Below, in pieces: positions 23,795 through 32,266 of a stretch of 44,217 nt of DNA. Below the pieces are notes generated by a model that saw nothing but the letters and a program-made list of their open reading frames with translations, ran no database searches and had not been told where the DNA came from. The stretch lies in assembly GCF_902706035.1 (NCBI RefSeq), contig NZ_CACSJA010000041.1, forward strand, positions 1 through 44,217. The letters are read 5' to 3'. The stretch is from Pantoea sp. 18069. GTDB taxonomy: Bacteria > Pseudomonadota > Gammaproteobacteria > Burkholderiales > Burkholderiaceae_C. The position numbers and the translations under genes were made by a program. Position 1 is the stretch's first letter, and every line of letters starts with the position of its first letter.

Positions 23795-24769
23795 ATGACA
23801 TCCCGTAGAACTTTCTCGGCCGCCTGCATTGGCGCCGCCCTGCTCAGCCCCGCACTGTCCTGGGCCCAGTCCGCCTACCCCAAGGGCCCGGTCAAGATGA
23901 TCGTGCCCTACGCCGCGGGCGGCGCGACCGACATCATCGCGCGCACGCTGGGCGACAAGCTCACCGCCCAATGGGGCCAGCCCGTGGTCATAGAGAACAA
24001 GCCCGGCGCGGGCACCACGCTGGCCGCGAGCCAGCTCGCGCGCATGGCCGCCGACGGCCAGGCACTGTACATGACCACCTCGGCCCACACCATCGCGGGC
24101 AGCATCTACAGCAAGCTGGACTTCGACCCGGTCAAGGACTTCTCGCCGATCTCGCTGGTCGCCAAGGTGCCGCTGGTGCTTGTGGTGCGCCCGGGCCTGG
24201 CCGCCACCAATCTCAAGGAGTTCATCGCGCTGGCGAAAAAGGAACAGAGCGCGCTGTCCTTTGCGTCGCCGGGCAATGGCACGGCCCAGCATCTCGCGGG
24301 CGAGATGTTCAACACCGCCGTGCAGGCAAAAACAACGCATGTGCCCTACCGGGGCGACGCGCCCGCGATCACCGACCTGCTGGGCGGCAGCGTGGACGCG
24401 ATGTATGCGACGCTCACGGTGGTGCTGCCGCACATTGCTTCGGGCAAGCTGCGCGCGATCGCGCTGGCCAACGACAAGCGCGTGCAGAAAGTGCCCGACA
24501 TCCCGACCTTCGCCGAAGCCGGCCTGGACAAGTTCGAAGCCGCGACCTGGTTTGGCGTGCTTGCCCCGGCGCGCATCGCCGCGCCGCTGAGCGAGCGCAT
24601 CAGCCAGGACATCAAGGCCATCATCGCCCAGCCCGAGATGCAGGCCAAGCTGATCGACCTGGGCGCCGAAATCGTGGGCAACAGCCCGGCCGAGTTCCGT
24701 ACCTTCATGGACGAGGAAGCGCAGAAGTGGAAGAAGATCGTCGCGACTTCGGGGGCGACGGTGAATTGA
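23795..24769 (+). CDS. Bug/TctC-family substrate-binding protein
   Basis: A 324-residue periplasmic receptor with an export signal (cleavage near SWAQ, residue 25). Conserved Bug segments: YPKGPVKMIVPYAAGGATDIIARTLG, VVIENKPGAGTTLAASQLARMAADG and VPDIPTFAEAGLDKFE. Third gene of the IclR-controlled ALDH operon (29 bases after the dehydrogenase). Presumed to capture the carboxylate degraded by the two enzymes; no TctAB permease is encoded nearby. Confidence 0.93.
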   Translation: MTSRRTFSAACIGAALLSPALSWAQSAYPKGPVKMIVPYAAGGATDIIARTLGDKLTAQWGQPVVIENKPGAGTTLAASQLARMAADGQALYMTTSAHTIAGSIYSKLDFDPVKDFSPISLVAKVPLVLVVRPGLAATNLKEFIALAKKEQSALSFASPGNGTAQHLAGEMFNTAVQAKTTHVPYRGDAPAITDLLGGSVDAMYATLTVVLPHIASGKLRAIALANDKRVQKVPDIPTFAEAGLDKFEAATWFGVLAPARIAAPLSERISQDIKAIIAQPEMQAKLIDLGAEIVGNSPAEFRTFMDEEAQKWKKIVATSGATVN

Positions 24770-24772
24770 GGG

Positions 24773-24793
24773 GGAGCGGGTAAAAACCGCTCC
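24773..24793 (+). terminator. Hairpin after the ALDH/Bug operon
   Basis: GGAGCGG / CCGCTCC, a perfect 7-bp stem with a 7-base A-rich loop, starts four bases after the Bug stop. There is no U-tract; it is immediately followed by the REP-like repeats. Confidence 0.5.
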
Positions 24794-24799
24794 GATGGC

Positions 24800-24970
24800 T
24801 TGAGCGCAGGCCGTTCACCCTTCGACGAGCTCAGGGCGAACGGGTCAAAACCGTTCGTGGTGAGCCTCCCTCGCCGGGCGCGTCGAACCATGAACGGCCC
24901 TGCTTCATGTCTTGAGCAAAGGCGGTTCACCCTTCAACGAGGCCGCCCAGGCGGGCTCAGGACGAACGGA
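24800..24970. repeat. REP-like repeat cluster (three units) between convergent operons
   Basis: Unit A (24800-24843) reads GGCCGTTCACCCTTCGAC then GAGCTCAGGGCGAACGG. Unit B (24849-24898) reads CCGTTCGTGGTGAGC, a GC-rich insert, then GTCGAACCATGAACGG. An A-like unit with an enlarged loop follows (24911-24970). Each unit is an imperfect inverted repeat with CCGTTC/GAACGG ends. The same A and B units occur in reverse orientation at 43957-44049. They fill the gap between the Bug stop and the RND channel gene stop and may act as bidirectional terminators or mRNA stabilisers. Confidence 0.8.
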
Positions 24971-24982
24971 GAGCGCAGAGTT

Positions 24983-26434
24983 CTACACCGCCCCCTGCTC
25001 CCAGCTGCCACCGATCGCGCGAATCAGCATTACCGTGGTGGTGTATTGCGCGGTGCTGACCTGCAGCGCATTGCGGCGCTGGCGCAGCGCGTTGCGGCGC
25101 GCGTCCAGCAGTTCGAGCTGGCTCACATAGCCGTTGCGGTAGCGCACATCCGACAGATGGCTGGCGCGTTCCGCCGATTGCACGGCCTGGGCCAGCACTT
25201 CGGACTGGCCCGCCAGCAGGCGCAGCGCGCTGAGCTGGTCTTCTACATCGCGAAAGGCCGTGAGCACCTGGCCGCGCTGCGCGGCGATCGCGGCTTCGAG
25301 TCGGGCCTTCGCGCCCTCTTCCTGCGCCGCGCGCTGGCCGCCATCGAAGAGGGGCAGCGACAGCAAGGCGTTGAGGCCCCAGGAGCGCGCCGACCAGCGC
25401 AGCAGATCGCCGAGCTCGGGCGAGGCATAGCCGCCGTTGGCGGTCAGCACGATGGAGGGGAACCACGCGGTCTGGGCCACGCCCACGCGCGCCAGTGCGG
25501 CCTGCACATTGGCCTGGGCGGCAGAGACATCGGGGCGGCGCGCGAGCACCGCGGCGGGAACGCCGGCCGGAATCACGGGCAGCGTCGCCTGGGTCTGGCC
25601 CTGGTCATCTGCCAGCGCAAACTGGCCTGCGACCTCGCCGGTCAGCACCGCCAGCGCATGCACCAGCACCGCCTGCTGGCGTTCCAGCGCCAGCACTTCG
25701 AACTCGGTGGCCGAGACTTCGGTCTGCATGCGCGCAACGTCAAGCTCTGCGGCATCGCCGGCCTGAAAGCGGCGTGTCGTCAGGCGCAGGCTGTCGCGGT
25801 AGATGTCCAGGCTTTGCACGACCAGCGCGCGCTCGGACTGCACCGCACGCAGCTGCAGATAGGTCTGGGCCACATCGGCCTGCACCATCAGCCGCGTGCT
25901 TTGCAGCAGCGCGGCGCGCGACTGCGCATCGCGCGCCGCGGCTTCGCTGGTCTGCGACAGCTTGCCGAACAGATCGACTTCATAGGACAGGTTCAGGCCC
26001 GCCGTGCCCAGCGTCGCCGGCGTGGTGCCGCCCGTGGACTGCGCGCCGGCCTGGCGTGCCACGCCCGCCGAGGCGCCGATCTGCGGCAGGCGCTGGGCAT
26101 CGGCCGAGCGCAGCAGCGAGCGCGCTTCGGCCAGGCGCGCGGCCGCGGCCTGGATGTCGGTGTTGGCATCACCCGCGCGCTCGACCAGCGCGCTCAGCTG
26201 CGGGTCAGCAAAGGCCAGCCACCAGGCGCCGCGCGGCTGGGCTTCGGCGGTGCCGGCCGGCGCTTCGCCGGTCGAGGTGCCGCCTTCGGCACTGCTGAAC
26301 GTGGTGGGCAGGTCAACACCCGCATGCTCGGCCGGTGCCGGCAAGGCGCTGGCGCAGCCCGCGAGCACCAGCGCGGCAAACAGCGGCGCGAGTCGCGTCA
26401 ATGGCGTTCTGGCCAGCAAAGGGATGGCTTTCAT
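24983..26434 (-). CDS. RND efflux outer-membrane lipoprotein (OprM/NodT family)
   Basis: A 483-residue outer-membrane channel of an RND pump. The lipobox LAGC puts the acylated Cys at 27; two OEP repeats follow, with conserved PRGAWWLAFADPQLSALVERA and LARRPDVSAAQANVQAALARVG. The ATG at 26434 has AGGAA upstream, just after the stop of the permease gene; a longer open reading upstream overlaps that gene and is not used. Last gene of the adaptor-permease-channel operon. It is distinct in sequence from the channel at 7564, so the window encodes two separate tripartite exit ducts. Confidence 0.92.
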   Translation of the reverse strand: MKAIPLLARTPLTRLAPLFAALVLAGCASALPAPAEHAGVDLPTTFSSAEGGTSTGEAPAGTAEAQPRGAWWLAFADPQLSALVERAGDANTDIQAAAARLAEARSLLRSADAQRLPQIGASAGVARQAGAQSTGGTTPATLGTAGLNLSYEVDLFGKLSQTSEAAARDAQSRAALLQSTRLMVQADVAQTYLQLRAVQSERALVVQSLDIYRDSLRLTTRRFQAGDAAELDVARMQTEVSATEFEVLALERQQAVLVHALAVLTGEVAGQFALADDQGQTQATLPVIPAGVPAAVLARRPDVSAAQANVQAALARVGVAQTAWFPSIVLTANGGYASPELGDLLRWSARSWGLNALLSLPLFDGGQRAAQEEGAKARLEAAIAAQRGQVLTAFRDVEDQLSALRLLAGQSEVLAQAVQSAERASHLSDVRYRNGYVSQLELLDARRNALRQRRNALQVSTAQYTTTVMLIRAIGGSWEQGAV

Positions 26435-26450
26435 GGGATGGTTCCTCTTC

Positions 26451-29400
26451 TTATTCATCATGACCACGCGGCGCGGCCAGCACGGGGTGGGCCGTTGCAC
26501 CTGAGCCGGTGTTGTCGGGGTGGGGGTGCTGCAGCAGCGGCCGGTTGCCGGCCATGCGGCGCAGCACCACATAGAACACGGGCGTGAGGAACAGGCCGAA
26601 GGCCGTGACACCGATCATTCCGAAGAACACCGCCACGCCCATGGCGCTGCGCATCTCGGCGCCCGCGCCCGTGGCCAGCACCAGGGGCAGCACACCCATC
26701 ACAAATGCCAGTGAGGTCATCAGGATGGGGCGCAGCCGCAGGCGGCTGGCCTCGATCGCGGCCTGGACCGGCGTGCGCCCGGCGAACTCGAGCTCGCGGG
26801 CGAATTCCACGATCAGGATCGCGTTCTTCGCCGACAGCCCGACCAGCACGATCAGCCCTATCTGCGTGAACACGTTGTTGTCACCGCCGCTGAGCCACAC
26901 GCCCGTCATCGCCGCGAGCAGGCCCATGGGCACGATCAGAATGATGGCAATGGGCAGCGTGAGGCTTTCATACTGCGCGGCCAGCACCAGGAACACCAGC
27001 AGGATGGCCAGCGGAAACACCAGCAGCGCGGAATTGCCGGCCAGGATTTCCTGGTAGGTCAGCTCGGTCCATTCGAAGCCAATGCCTTGCGGCAGCGTCT
27101 CGGCGGCCACGCGCTCGATCGCGGCCTGGGCCTGCCCCGACGAGAAGCCGGGCGCGGGCCCGCCGCTCACATCGGCGGACAGGAAGCCGTTGTAGCGCAT
27201 CGCACGCTCGGGGCCGAAGCTGGGCTCGAGCTTCATCAGCGCCGACAGCGGAACCATCTGGCCCGTGGTCGAGCGCACCTGCAGCAGGCCCACGTCCTCG
27301 GCGCGCGCGCGGTAGGCCGCATCGGCCTGCACGCGCACGCTGTAGGTACGGCCGAACTGGTTGAAGTCGTTCGCATACAGGCTGCCCAGATAGATCTGCA
27401 GCGTCTCGAAGATGTCCGTGACGGGCACACCGAGCTGGCGCGCCTTGGTGCGGTCGATATTGGCATAGAGCTGCGGTACGTTGACCTGCCAGCTGGTGAA
27501 CAGCCCGGCGAGTTCCGGCGTCTGGTAGGCCTTGGCCATGAAGGCCTTCACGGCCGCGTCCATGGCTTCGTAGCCCAGCGAGGCGCGGTCTTCGATCTGC
27601 AGCTTGAAGCCGCCTGTCGTTCCCAGGCCGGCCACGGGTGGCGGCGGGAACATCGCGATGAAGGCTTCCTGGATGCCGCCAAACGCCTGGTTCAGCTCCC
27701 CGGCCACGGCCGCGCCGCTCTGGTCGGCCCGGGTGCGCTCGGCAAAGGGCTTGAGTGTGATGAACACCACGCCCGAGTTCGAGCTGTTGGTGAAGCCGTT
27801 GATCGACAGGCCCGTGAACGCCAGCGCGTCCTCGACGTTGGGATTGGTCTTGACGATCTCGCCCATGCGGCGAATCACTTCGTCGGTGCGGTCCAGCGTC
27901 GCGCCGTCGGGCAGTTGCGCAAAGCCCACGAGGTATTGCTTGTCCTGCGCGGGCACGAAGCCGCCGGGCACGATCTTGAACAGGCCCCAGGTCGCGCCGA
28001 CCAGCGCCAGGTAGATCACCAGCATCAGCGCCTTGCGGCCGATCACGCGCTGCACGCCGCCGCTGTAGGCATCCGAGCCGCGCTGGAACAGGCGGTTGAA
28101 GCGCCGGAAGAAACCACCGAACACGCGGTCCATGCCGCGCGTCAGCGCGTCCTTGGGTGCGTCGTGGCTCTTGAGCAGCAGCGCGCTGAGCGCGGGGGCC
28201 AGCGTCAGCGAGTTGATCGCCGAAATCACCGTGGAGATCGCGATGGTCACCGCGAACTGGCGGTAGAACTGGCCCGTGAGCCCGCTGATGAAGGCCAGCG
28301 GCACGAACACCGCGACCAGCACCAGCGCAATCGCGATGATGGGCCCCGAGACTTCGCGCATCGCGCGATACGTGGCTTCGCGCGGCGTCAGGCCCATTTC
28401 GATATTGCGCTCGACGTTCTCCACGACCACGATGGCGTCGTCGACGACAATGCCGATCGCCAGCACCAGCCCGAACAGGCTCAGCGCGTTGATCGAGAAG
28501 CCCAGCAGGTGCAGCACGGCGAACGTGCCCACGACAGACACCGGCACGGCCAGCAGCGGAATGATGGACGCGCGCCAGGTCTGCAGGAACAGCACCACGA
28601 CCAGCACCACCAGCGCCACGGCTTCGAGCAGCGTGGTGATCACCGAGCGAATCGAGGCGCGCACGAACTGCGTGGGGTCATAGGCGATGCGGAACTCCAC
28701 GCCTTCGGGCATGTTCTTTTGCAGCTCGGCCATGGTGGCGCGCACATTGGACGAGATGTCGAGCGCGTTCGAGCCCGGGGCCTGGAACACGCCCATGCCC
28801 ACGGCGGGCTCGTTGTTGAGCAGCGAGCGCAGCGCGTAGTCGGCCGCGCCCAGCTCGAGCCGGGCCACATCGCGCAGGCGCGTCACCGCGCCGTCTGCAC
28901 CCGACTTGACGATGATGTCGCCGAATTCCTCTTCGGTCTGCAGACGGCCCTGGGCATTGATCGACAGCTGCATGTCCACGCCGGGCAGGCCGGGCGATGC
29001 ACCGACCGCGCCGGCCGCGGCCTGCACGTTCTGGCCGCGGATCGCGGCCACGACGTCGGCCGCCGACAGGCCGCGCTGCGCGACTTTCTGCGGGTCCAGC
29101 CAGGCGCGCATGGCGTAGTCGCCGCCGCCGAAGATCTGCACCTGGCCCACGCCCTGGATGCGCGCGAGCCTGTCCTTGACGTTGAGCACCGCGTAGTTGC
29201 GCAGGTAGTCGATGTCGTAGCGGTCATTGGGCGAGACCATGTGCACGACCATGGTCAGGTCGGGCGCGCTCTTGATGGTGGTGATACCCAGGCGGCGCAC
29301 TTCCTCGGGCAGGCGCGGCTCGGCCTGCGAGACGCGGTTTTGCACCAGTTGCTGCGCCTTGTCGGGGTCGGTGCCCAGCGCGAAGGTCACGGTGAGCGTC

Positions 29401-29669
29401 ATCACGCCGTCGGTCGTCGCCTGGCTGCCCATGTAGAGCATGCCTTCGACGCCGTTGATCGATTCCTCCAGCGGCGTGGCCACGGTTTCGGCGATCACCT
29501 TGGGGTTGGCGCCCGGGTACTGGGCGCGCACCACGACCGAGGGCGGCGCGACATCGGGATACTCCGAGATCGGCAGCGCGCGCAAGGCGATCAGGCCGGC
29601 CAGGAAGATCAGCACCGACAGCACCCCGGCAAAGATCGGGCGGTCAATGAAAAAGCGGGAGAGGTTCAT
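26451..29669 (-). CDS. RND multidrug efflux permease (AcrB/MexB, HAE1 family)
   Basis: Inner-membrane proton/drug antiporter of 1072 residues, the normal length for the family. It starts with MNLSRFFIDRPIFAGVLSV; the proton-relay aspartates are visible in TM4 (GIVVDDAIVVVENVER, about residue 405), and the porter-domain segments EYPDVAPPSVVVRAQYPGA and GVEGMLYM are typical. Twelve TM segments and two large periplasmic loops are expected. It pairs with the adaptor upstream, from which it is separated by a 156-base spacer containing a structured repeat, and with the outer-membrane channel 16 bases downstream. Likely confers broad solvent/drug/dye efflux. Confidence 0.95.
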   Translation of the reverse strand: MNLSRFFIDRPIFAGVLSVLIFLAGLIALRALPISEYPDVAPPSVVVRAQYPGANPKVIAETVATPLEESINGVEGMLYMGSQATTDGVMTLTVTFALGTDPDKAQQLVQNRVSQAEPRLPEEVRRLGITTIKSAPDLTMVVHMVSPNDRYDIDYLRNYAVLNVKDRLARIQGVGQVQIFGGGDYAMRAWLDPQKVAQRGLSAADVVAAIRGQNVQAAAGAVGASPGLPGVDMQLSINAQGRLQTEEEFGDIIVKSGADGAVTRLRDVARLELGAADYALRSLLNNEPAVGMGVFQAPGSNALDISSNVRATMAELQKNMPEGVEFRIAYDPTQFVRASIRSVITTLLEAVALVVLVVVLFLQTWRASIIPLLAVPVSVVGTFAVLHLLGFSINALSLFGLVLAIGIVVDDAIVVVENVERNIEMGLTPREATYRAMREVSGPIIAIALVLVAVFVPLAFISGLTGQFYRQFAVTIAISTVISAINSLTLAPALSALLLKSHDAPKDALTRGMDRVFGGFFRRFNRLFQRGSDAYSGGVQRVIGRKALMLVIYLALVGATWGLFKIVPGGFVPAQDKQYLVGFAQLPDGATLDRTDEVIRRMGEIVKTNPNVEDALAFTGLSINGFTNSSNSGVVFITLKPFAERTRADQSGAAVAGELNQAFGGIQEAFIAMFPPPPVAGLGTTGGFKLQIEDRASLGYEAMDAAVKAFMAKAYQTPELAGLFTSWQVNVPQLYANIDRTKARQLGVPVTDIFETLQIYLGSLYANDFNQFGRTYSVRVQADAAYRARAEDVGLLQVRSTTGQMVPLSALMKLEPSFGPERAMRYNGFLSADVSGGPAPGFSSGQAQAAIERVAAETLPQGIGFEWTELTYQEILAGNSALLVFPLAILLVFLVLAAQYESLTLPIAIILIVPMGLLAAMTGVWLSGGDNNVFTQIGLIVLVGLSAKNAILIVEFARELEFAGRTPVQAAIEASRLRLRPILMTSLAFVMGVLPLVLATGAGAEMRSAMGVAVFFGMIGVTAFGLFLTPVFYVVLRRMAGNRPLLQHPHPDNTGSGATAHPVLAAPRGHDE

Positions 29670-29703
29670 ACATTTGTTTTTGATTGTTCATGGCATTTGC
29701 ACC

Positions 29704-29820
29704 GGGCGAGGCATCCGCAACTGGCGTGCCCCAGCGCGGGGGCAGCGAGCAAGGGCCGCCCCGCAGCGAGGCTGCCGTCCCCCTCTGAGGGGGAAGCGGC
29801 GAAGCCGCTCAGGGGGTGTT
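29704..29820 (-). repeat. Multi-hairpin repeat inside the RND operon, between adaptor and permease genes
   Basis: Two adjacent perfect hairpins, CCCCC/GGGGG (29779-29793) and AGCGGC/GCCGCT (29795-29809), are followed by GC-rich inverted segments (CGGCAGC, GCTGCC). CCGCTCAGGGGG recurs downstream of the porin (12970-12981). Elements beginning CCCCCTGAGCGGC are, as I recall, abundant in Comamonadaceae intergenic DNA. In this position it could attenuate permease/channel expression relative to the adaptor. Confidence 0.7.
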
Positions 29821-29825
29821 ACCTT

Positions 29826-31064
29826 TCAGGCGGCGGGCTGCTTGGCTTCTTTGCTCGCGACTTCGGGCTTGTTGCTCATAGGCACATCCTGGGCCTCGAT
29901 GCGCGCACCGGGGCGCACGCGCTGCAGGCCGTTGACGACGATGCGTTCGCCGGCCTGGAGGCCCGAAGTGACGATGCGCAGGCCGTCCACCGGCGCGCCC
30001 AGTTGCACTTCGCGGTACTCGGCCACGGCGTCCCCATTCGCGCCCGCAGCCACGACCATCACGTACTTCTTGCTCTGGTCGGTGCCGACCGCGCGTTCGT
30101 TGACCAGCACCGCGGAGGTAGCACCCGCCTGGCCCATGCGGATGCGCGCGAACTGGCCGGGCATCAGCGCACCATGGGGGTTGTCGAACACCGCGCGCAC
30201 GCGCACCGTGCCGCTTTGCGCATCGACCTGGTTGTCGATCAACTGCAGATGGCCCGCATGCGGCGTGCCACCGGCCGTGCCCGTGCCCATCTGCACGGGA
30301 ATGCGCTCTATGCGCGCGCGCCCGCCCTGGCCGGCCTCCAGGCCGTCGAGCGCGCGCACCACCACCTGCTCATCGCTGTCGAAGCTCGCGTAGATCGGGC
30401 TGACCGACACCATGGTGGTCAGCACCGGCGCGCCCGCGCCCGAAGCCACGAGGTTGCCGACGGTGACTTCGACGCGGCCCACGCGCCCGGCAATCGGCGC
30501 GCGCACCTGGGTATAGCCAAGATTGAGGCGCGCGGTCTGCAGCGCGGCCTGGGCGGCGCGCAGATTCGCGTCGGCTTCGCGCTGGGCGTTCACGCGCTCG
30601 TCGTGTTCGCGCTGGGCAATCGCGCGCTCTTCCCACAGACGCGTCGAGCGTTCCATTTCGCTGTGGGTGTACGACAGCCGCGCCTGGGCCGCGACCACCT
30701 GGGCCTGGGCGCGGTCGACGTCGGCGGCGAACGGCGCGGCGTCGAGCGTGAACAGCAGCTCGCCCTGCTTGATCAGCGCGCCTTCACGGAAATGCACGGC
30801 CTGCACGGCACCAGCCACGCGCGGGCGGATGTCCACGCGCTGCACGGCTTCCAGGCGCCCCGAGAATTCGTCCCACAGCGACACATCCTGCTGCACGACC
30901 TGGGCGACAGATATGGGAATCGCTGGAGGCGCCGTGGGTTCTGCAGGCGCCTGGGCAGAAGCCTGCAGGCCGAATGCCGCGCCACCGACAACGACAATGG
31001 CAGCGGCGGCGATGGCCGCGGTGCGCCAGCGCTGCGGCAAGGAGGTGAGGAATTGTTGTTTCAT
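29826..31064 (-). CDS. RND efflux periplasmic adaptor (AcrA/MexA family)
   Basis: A 412-residue membrane fusion protein. The start MKQQFLTSLPQRWRT at 31064 is followed by a hydrophobic export/anchor segment without lipobox Cys. Domain order: barrel-sandwich half IRPRVAGAVQAVHFREGALIKQGELLF, alpha-hairpin (about residues 95-155), second half YTQVRAPIAGRVGRVEVTVGNLV, then beta-barrel and membrane-proximal domains (LMPGQFARIRMG, GERIVVNGLQRVRPGARIEA). First gene of the pump operon. A GTG-initiated extension to 31229 would add 55 low-complexity residues before the export signal and is rejected. Confidence 0.93.
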   Translation of the reverse strand: MKQQFLTSLPQRWRTAAIAAAAIVVVGGAAFGLQASAQAPAEPTAPPAIPISVAQVVQQDVSLWDEFSGRLEAVQRVDIRPRVAGAVQAVHFREGALIKQGELLFTLDAAPFAADVDRAQAQVVAAQARLSYTHSEMERSTRLWEERAIAQREHDERVNAQREADANLRAAQAALQTARLNLGYTQVRAPIAGRVGRVEVTVGNLVASGAGAPVLTTMVSVSPIYASFDSDEQVVVRALDGLEAGQGGRARIERIPVQMGTGTAGGTPHAGHLQLIDNQVDAQSGTVRVRAVFDNPHGALMPGQFARIRMGQAGATSAVLVNERAVGTDQSKKYVMVVAAGANGDAVAEYREVQLGAPVDGLRIVTSGLQAGERIVVNGLQRVRPGARIEAQDVPMSNKPEVASKEAKQPAA

Positions 31065-31258
31065 GGTCGGCCTTGGTCTTGAAAAAGGGTGGTGCGCAGG
31101 AGAGCCGCGTTTCTTGGGCGCAACGCTGCCTTCCGGCGCAAAAGTCGAAAAGTCGAAAGAAAAAGGAAAATCGGGGGCCGGCCGTGCGGCAACGGCTCCG
31201 CCGGCGTGCCATGGCTTACGCCAGGGCACGCAACTGTCAGGCAGCGGGTGTCAGGAGA

Positions 31259-32101
31259 TCAGGGCGATGGCGGACATCGCGTGGTCGCGAAGAAGCGCTG
31301 GAACTGGTCCTGCACTTCCTGCGCGCAAGGGCATGGCCGGGGGTCGGGCGTGAGCAGCGCATCGGGCCACTGCTTGGCCTGGTCGAAGACATGGCGCGTC
31401 ACGGCAAGCCCCGCGGCTTCGAGCCGGGCCGCGTAGGCCAGGGCTTCGTCGCGCATCGGGTCGTCATGGCCGACCAGCATCAAGGTCGGCGGCAGGCCCG
31501 CGAGCCGTTGGGCGGTGCCGGGCACGGCATAGGGGTGAACCGCGTCGCAGGCCGAGCGCAGGAACTTGTGCCAGCCCTGGGCCCATTTGCAGTCGGTGGC
31601 CAGGCCCGTGGCGGCGCGCAGCGACGGCGTGCCCACACAGGGATCGAGCATGGGAGACAGCAGGATCTGTCCGGCCAGCGGCGGATGGCGCTGATCGCGC
31701 GCCATCATGCACACCCCGGCCGCCAGATTGCCACCGGCCTCCTCGCCGGCCAGATAGACCTGCGCGCCCTTGCCCGCGAGCCGCGTGCGGTGCTTGAAAG
31801 CCCACTGCAGCACGCCATAGCCGATTTCCAGCGGCTGCGGAAACGGGTGTTCGGGCGCCAGCGGATAGGCCACCGACACCACGCGCGCTCCCGCCGCTTC
31901 AAGCAGGTGAGCGACGGTGCAGCCGTTGTCGAGCGAGCCGGAAATGAAGGCCCCGCCATGAAAATGCACGACCAGCGGCAAGGTCTCGCCGGCTTTCTTG
32001 CTGCCATAGGTGCGCACGGCCACCTCCTGACCGGACGCCAGGGCAATGACGTTGTCGGTAGGAAGCGAAGGCGATGGGCGGTCAGGCGAAGGTGAGGTCA
32101 T
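31259..32101 (-). CDS. Alpha/beta-hydrolase-fold protein of the HSL type lacking the catalytic Ser
   Basis: A 280-residue cytosolic protein with the fold and oxyanion-hole motif of hormone-sensitive-lipase-type esterases (HFHGGAFISGS, residues 46-55; VAYPLAPEHPFP, 78-87). The nucleophile elbow, normally GDSAGG, reads GEEAGG (119-124): the Ser is Glu 121. The Asp is present (GHDDPMRDE, Asp 214), but the usual final His motif HGF is not found; the region reads VFDQAKQWPDALL. It is therefore probably not a classical esterase, and may be a pseudoenzyme or ligand-binding protein. It lies 194 bases upstream of the RND adaptor on the same strand and is divergent from a LysR gene. A longer open frame upstream is an artefact of GC content. 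Confidence 0.85.
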   Translation of the reverse strand: MTSPSPDRPSPSLPTDNVIALASGQEVAVRTYGSKKAGETLPLVVHFHGGAFISGSLDNGCTVAHLLEAAGARVVSVAYPLAPEHPFPQPLEIGYGVLQWAFKHRTRLAGKGAQVYLAGEEAGGNLAAGVCMMARDQRHPPLAGQILLSPMLDPCVGTPSLRAATGLATDCKWAQGWHKFLRSACDAVHPYAVPGTAQRLAGLPPTLMLVGHDDPMRDEALAYAARLEAAGLAVTRHVFDQAKQWPDALLTPDPRPCPCAQEVQDQFQRFFATTRCPPSP

Positions 32102-32181
32102 GGTGTGATCCGGACGGAACCGTGGAGACACAAATGTAAACGCTGCGGGCCAGCCCATAAACCCGACAAATGCTGCCGCAG

Positions 32182-32200
32182 TGTTTCCAATTCCTGAACA
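32182..32200. promoter_or_regulatory. LysR-type T-N11-A box between hydrolase-like/RND genes and lysR
   Basis: TGTT-N11-AACA (32182-32200) is a perfect LysR-type binding motif in the 165-base divergent region, about 66 bases from the LysR start and 81 from the hydrolase-like start. It supports control of both divergent genes by this LysR protein. Confidence 0.55.
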
Positions 32201-32266
32201 ATCAGCGTACAGGCCGCGTGTCAGAATTCGCCACCCACTGACCACCACCGCACACAAGGAGAGCCC

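Noticed and set aside
24800..26587. Long plus-strand frame antisense to the RND outer-membrane channel gene
   Set aside because: Composition is typical of a shadow frame, and it begins in the repeat cluster; the minus-strand channel protein has full family motifs.
27087..31082. Open reading frame of over 1300 codons antisense to the RND permease and adaptor
   Set aside because: It is His/Arg/Gly-rich without family features, and mirrors the strongly conserved RND genes; long antisense frames are expected at this GC content.
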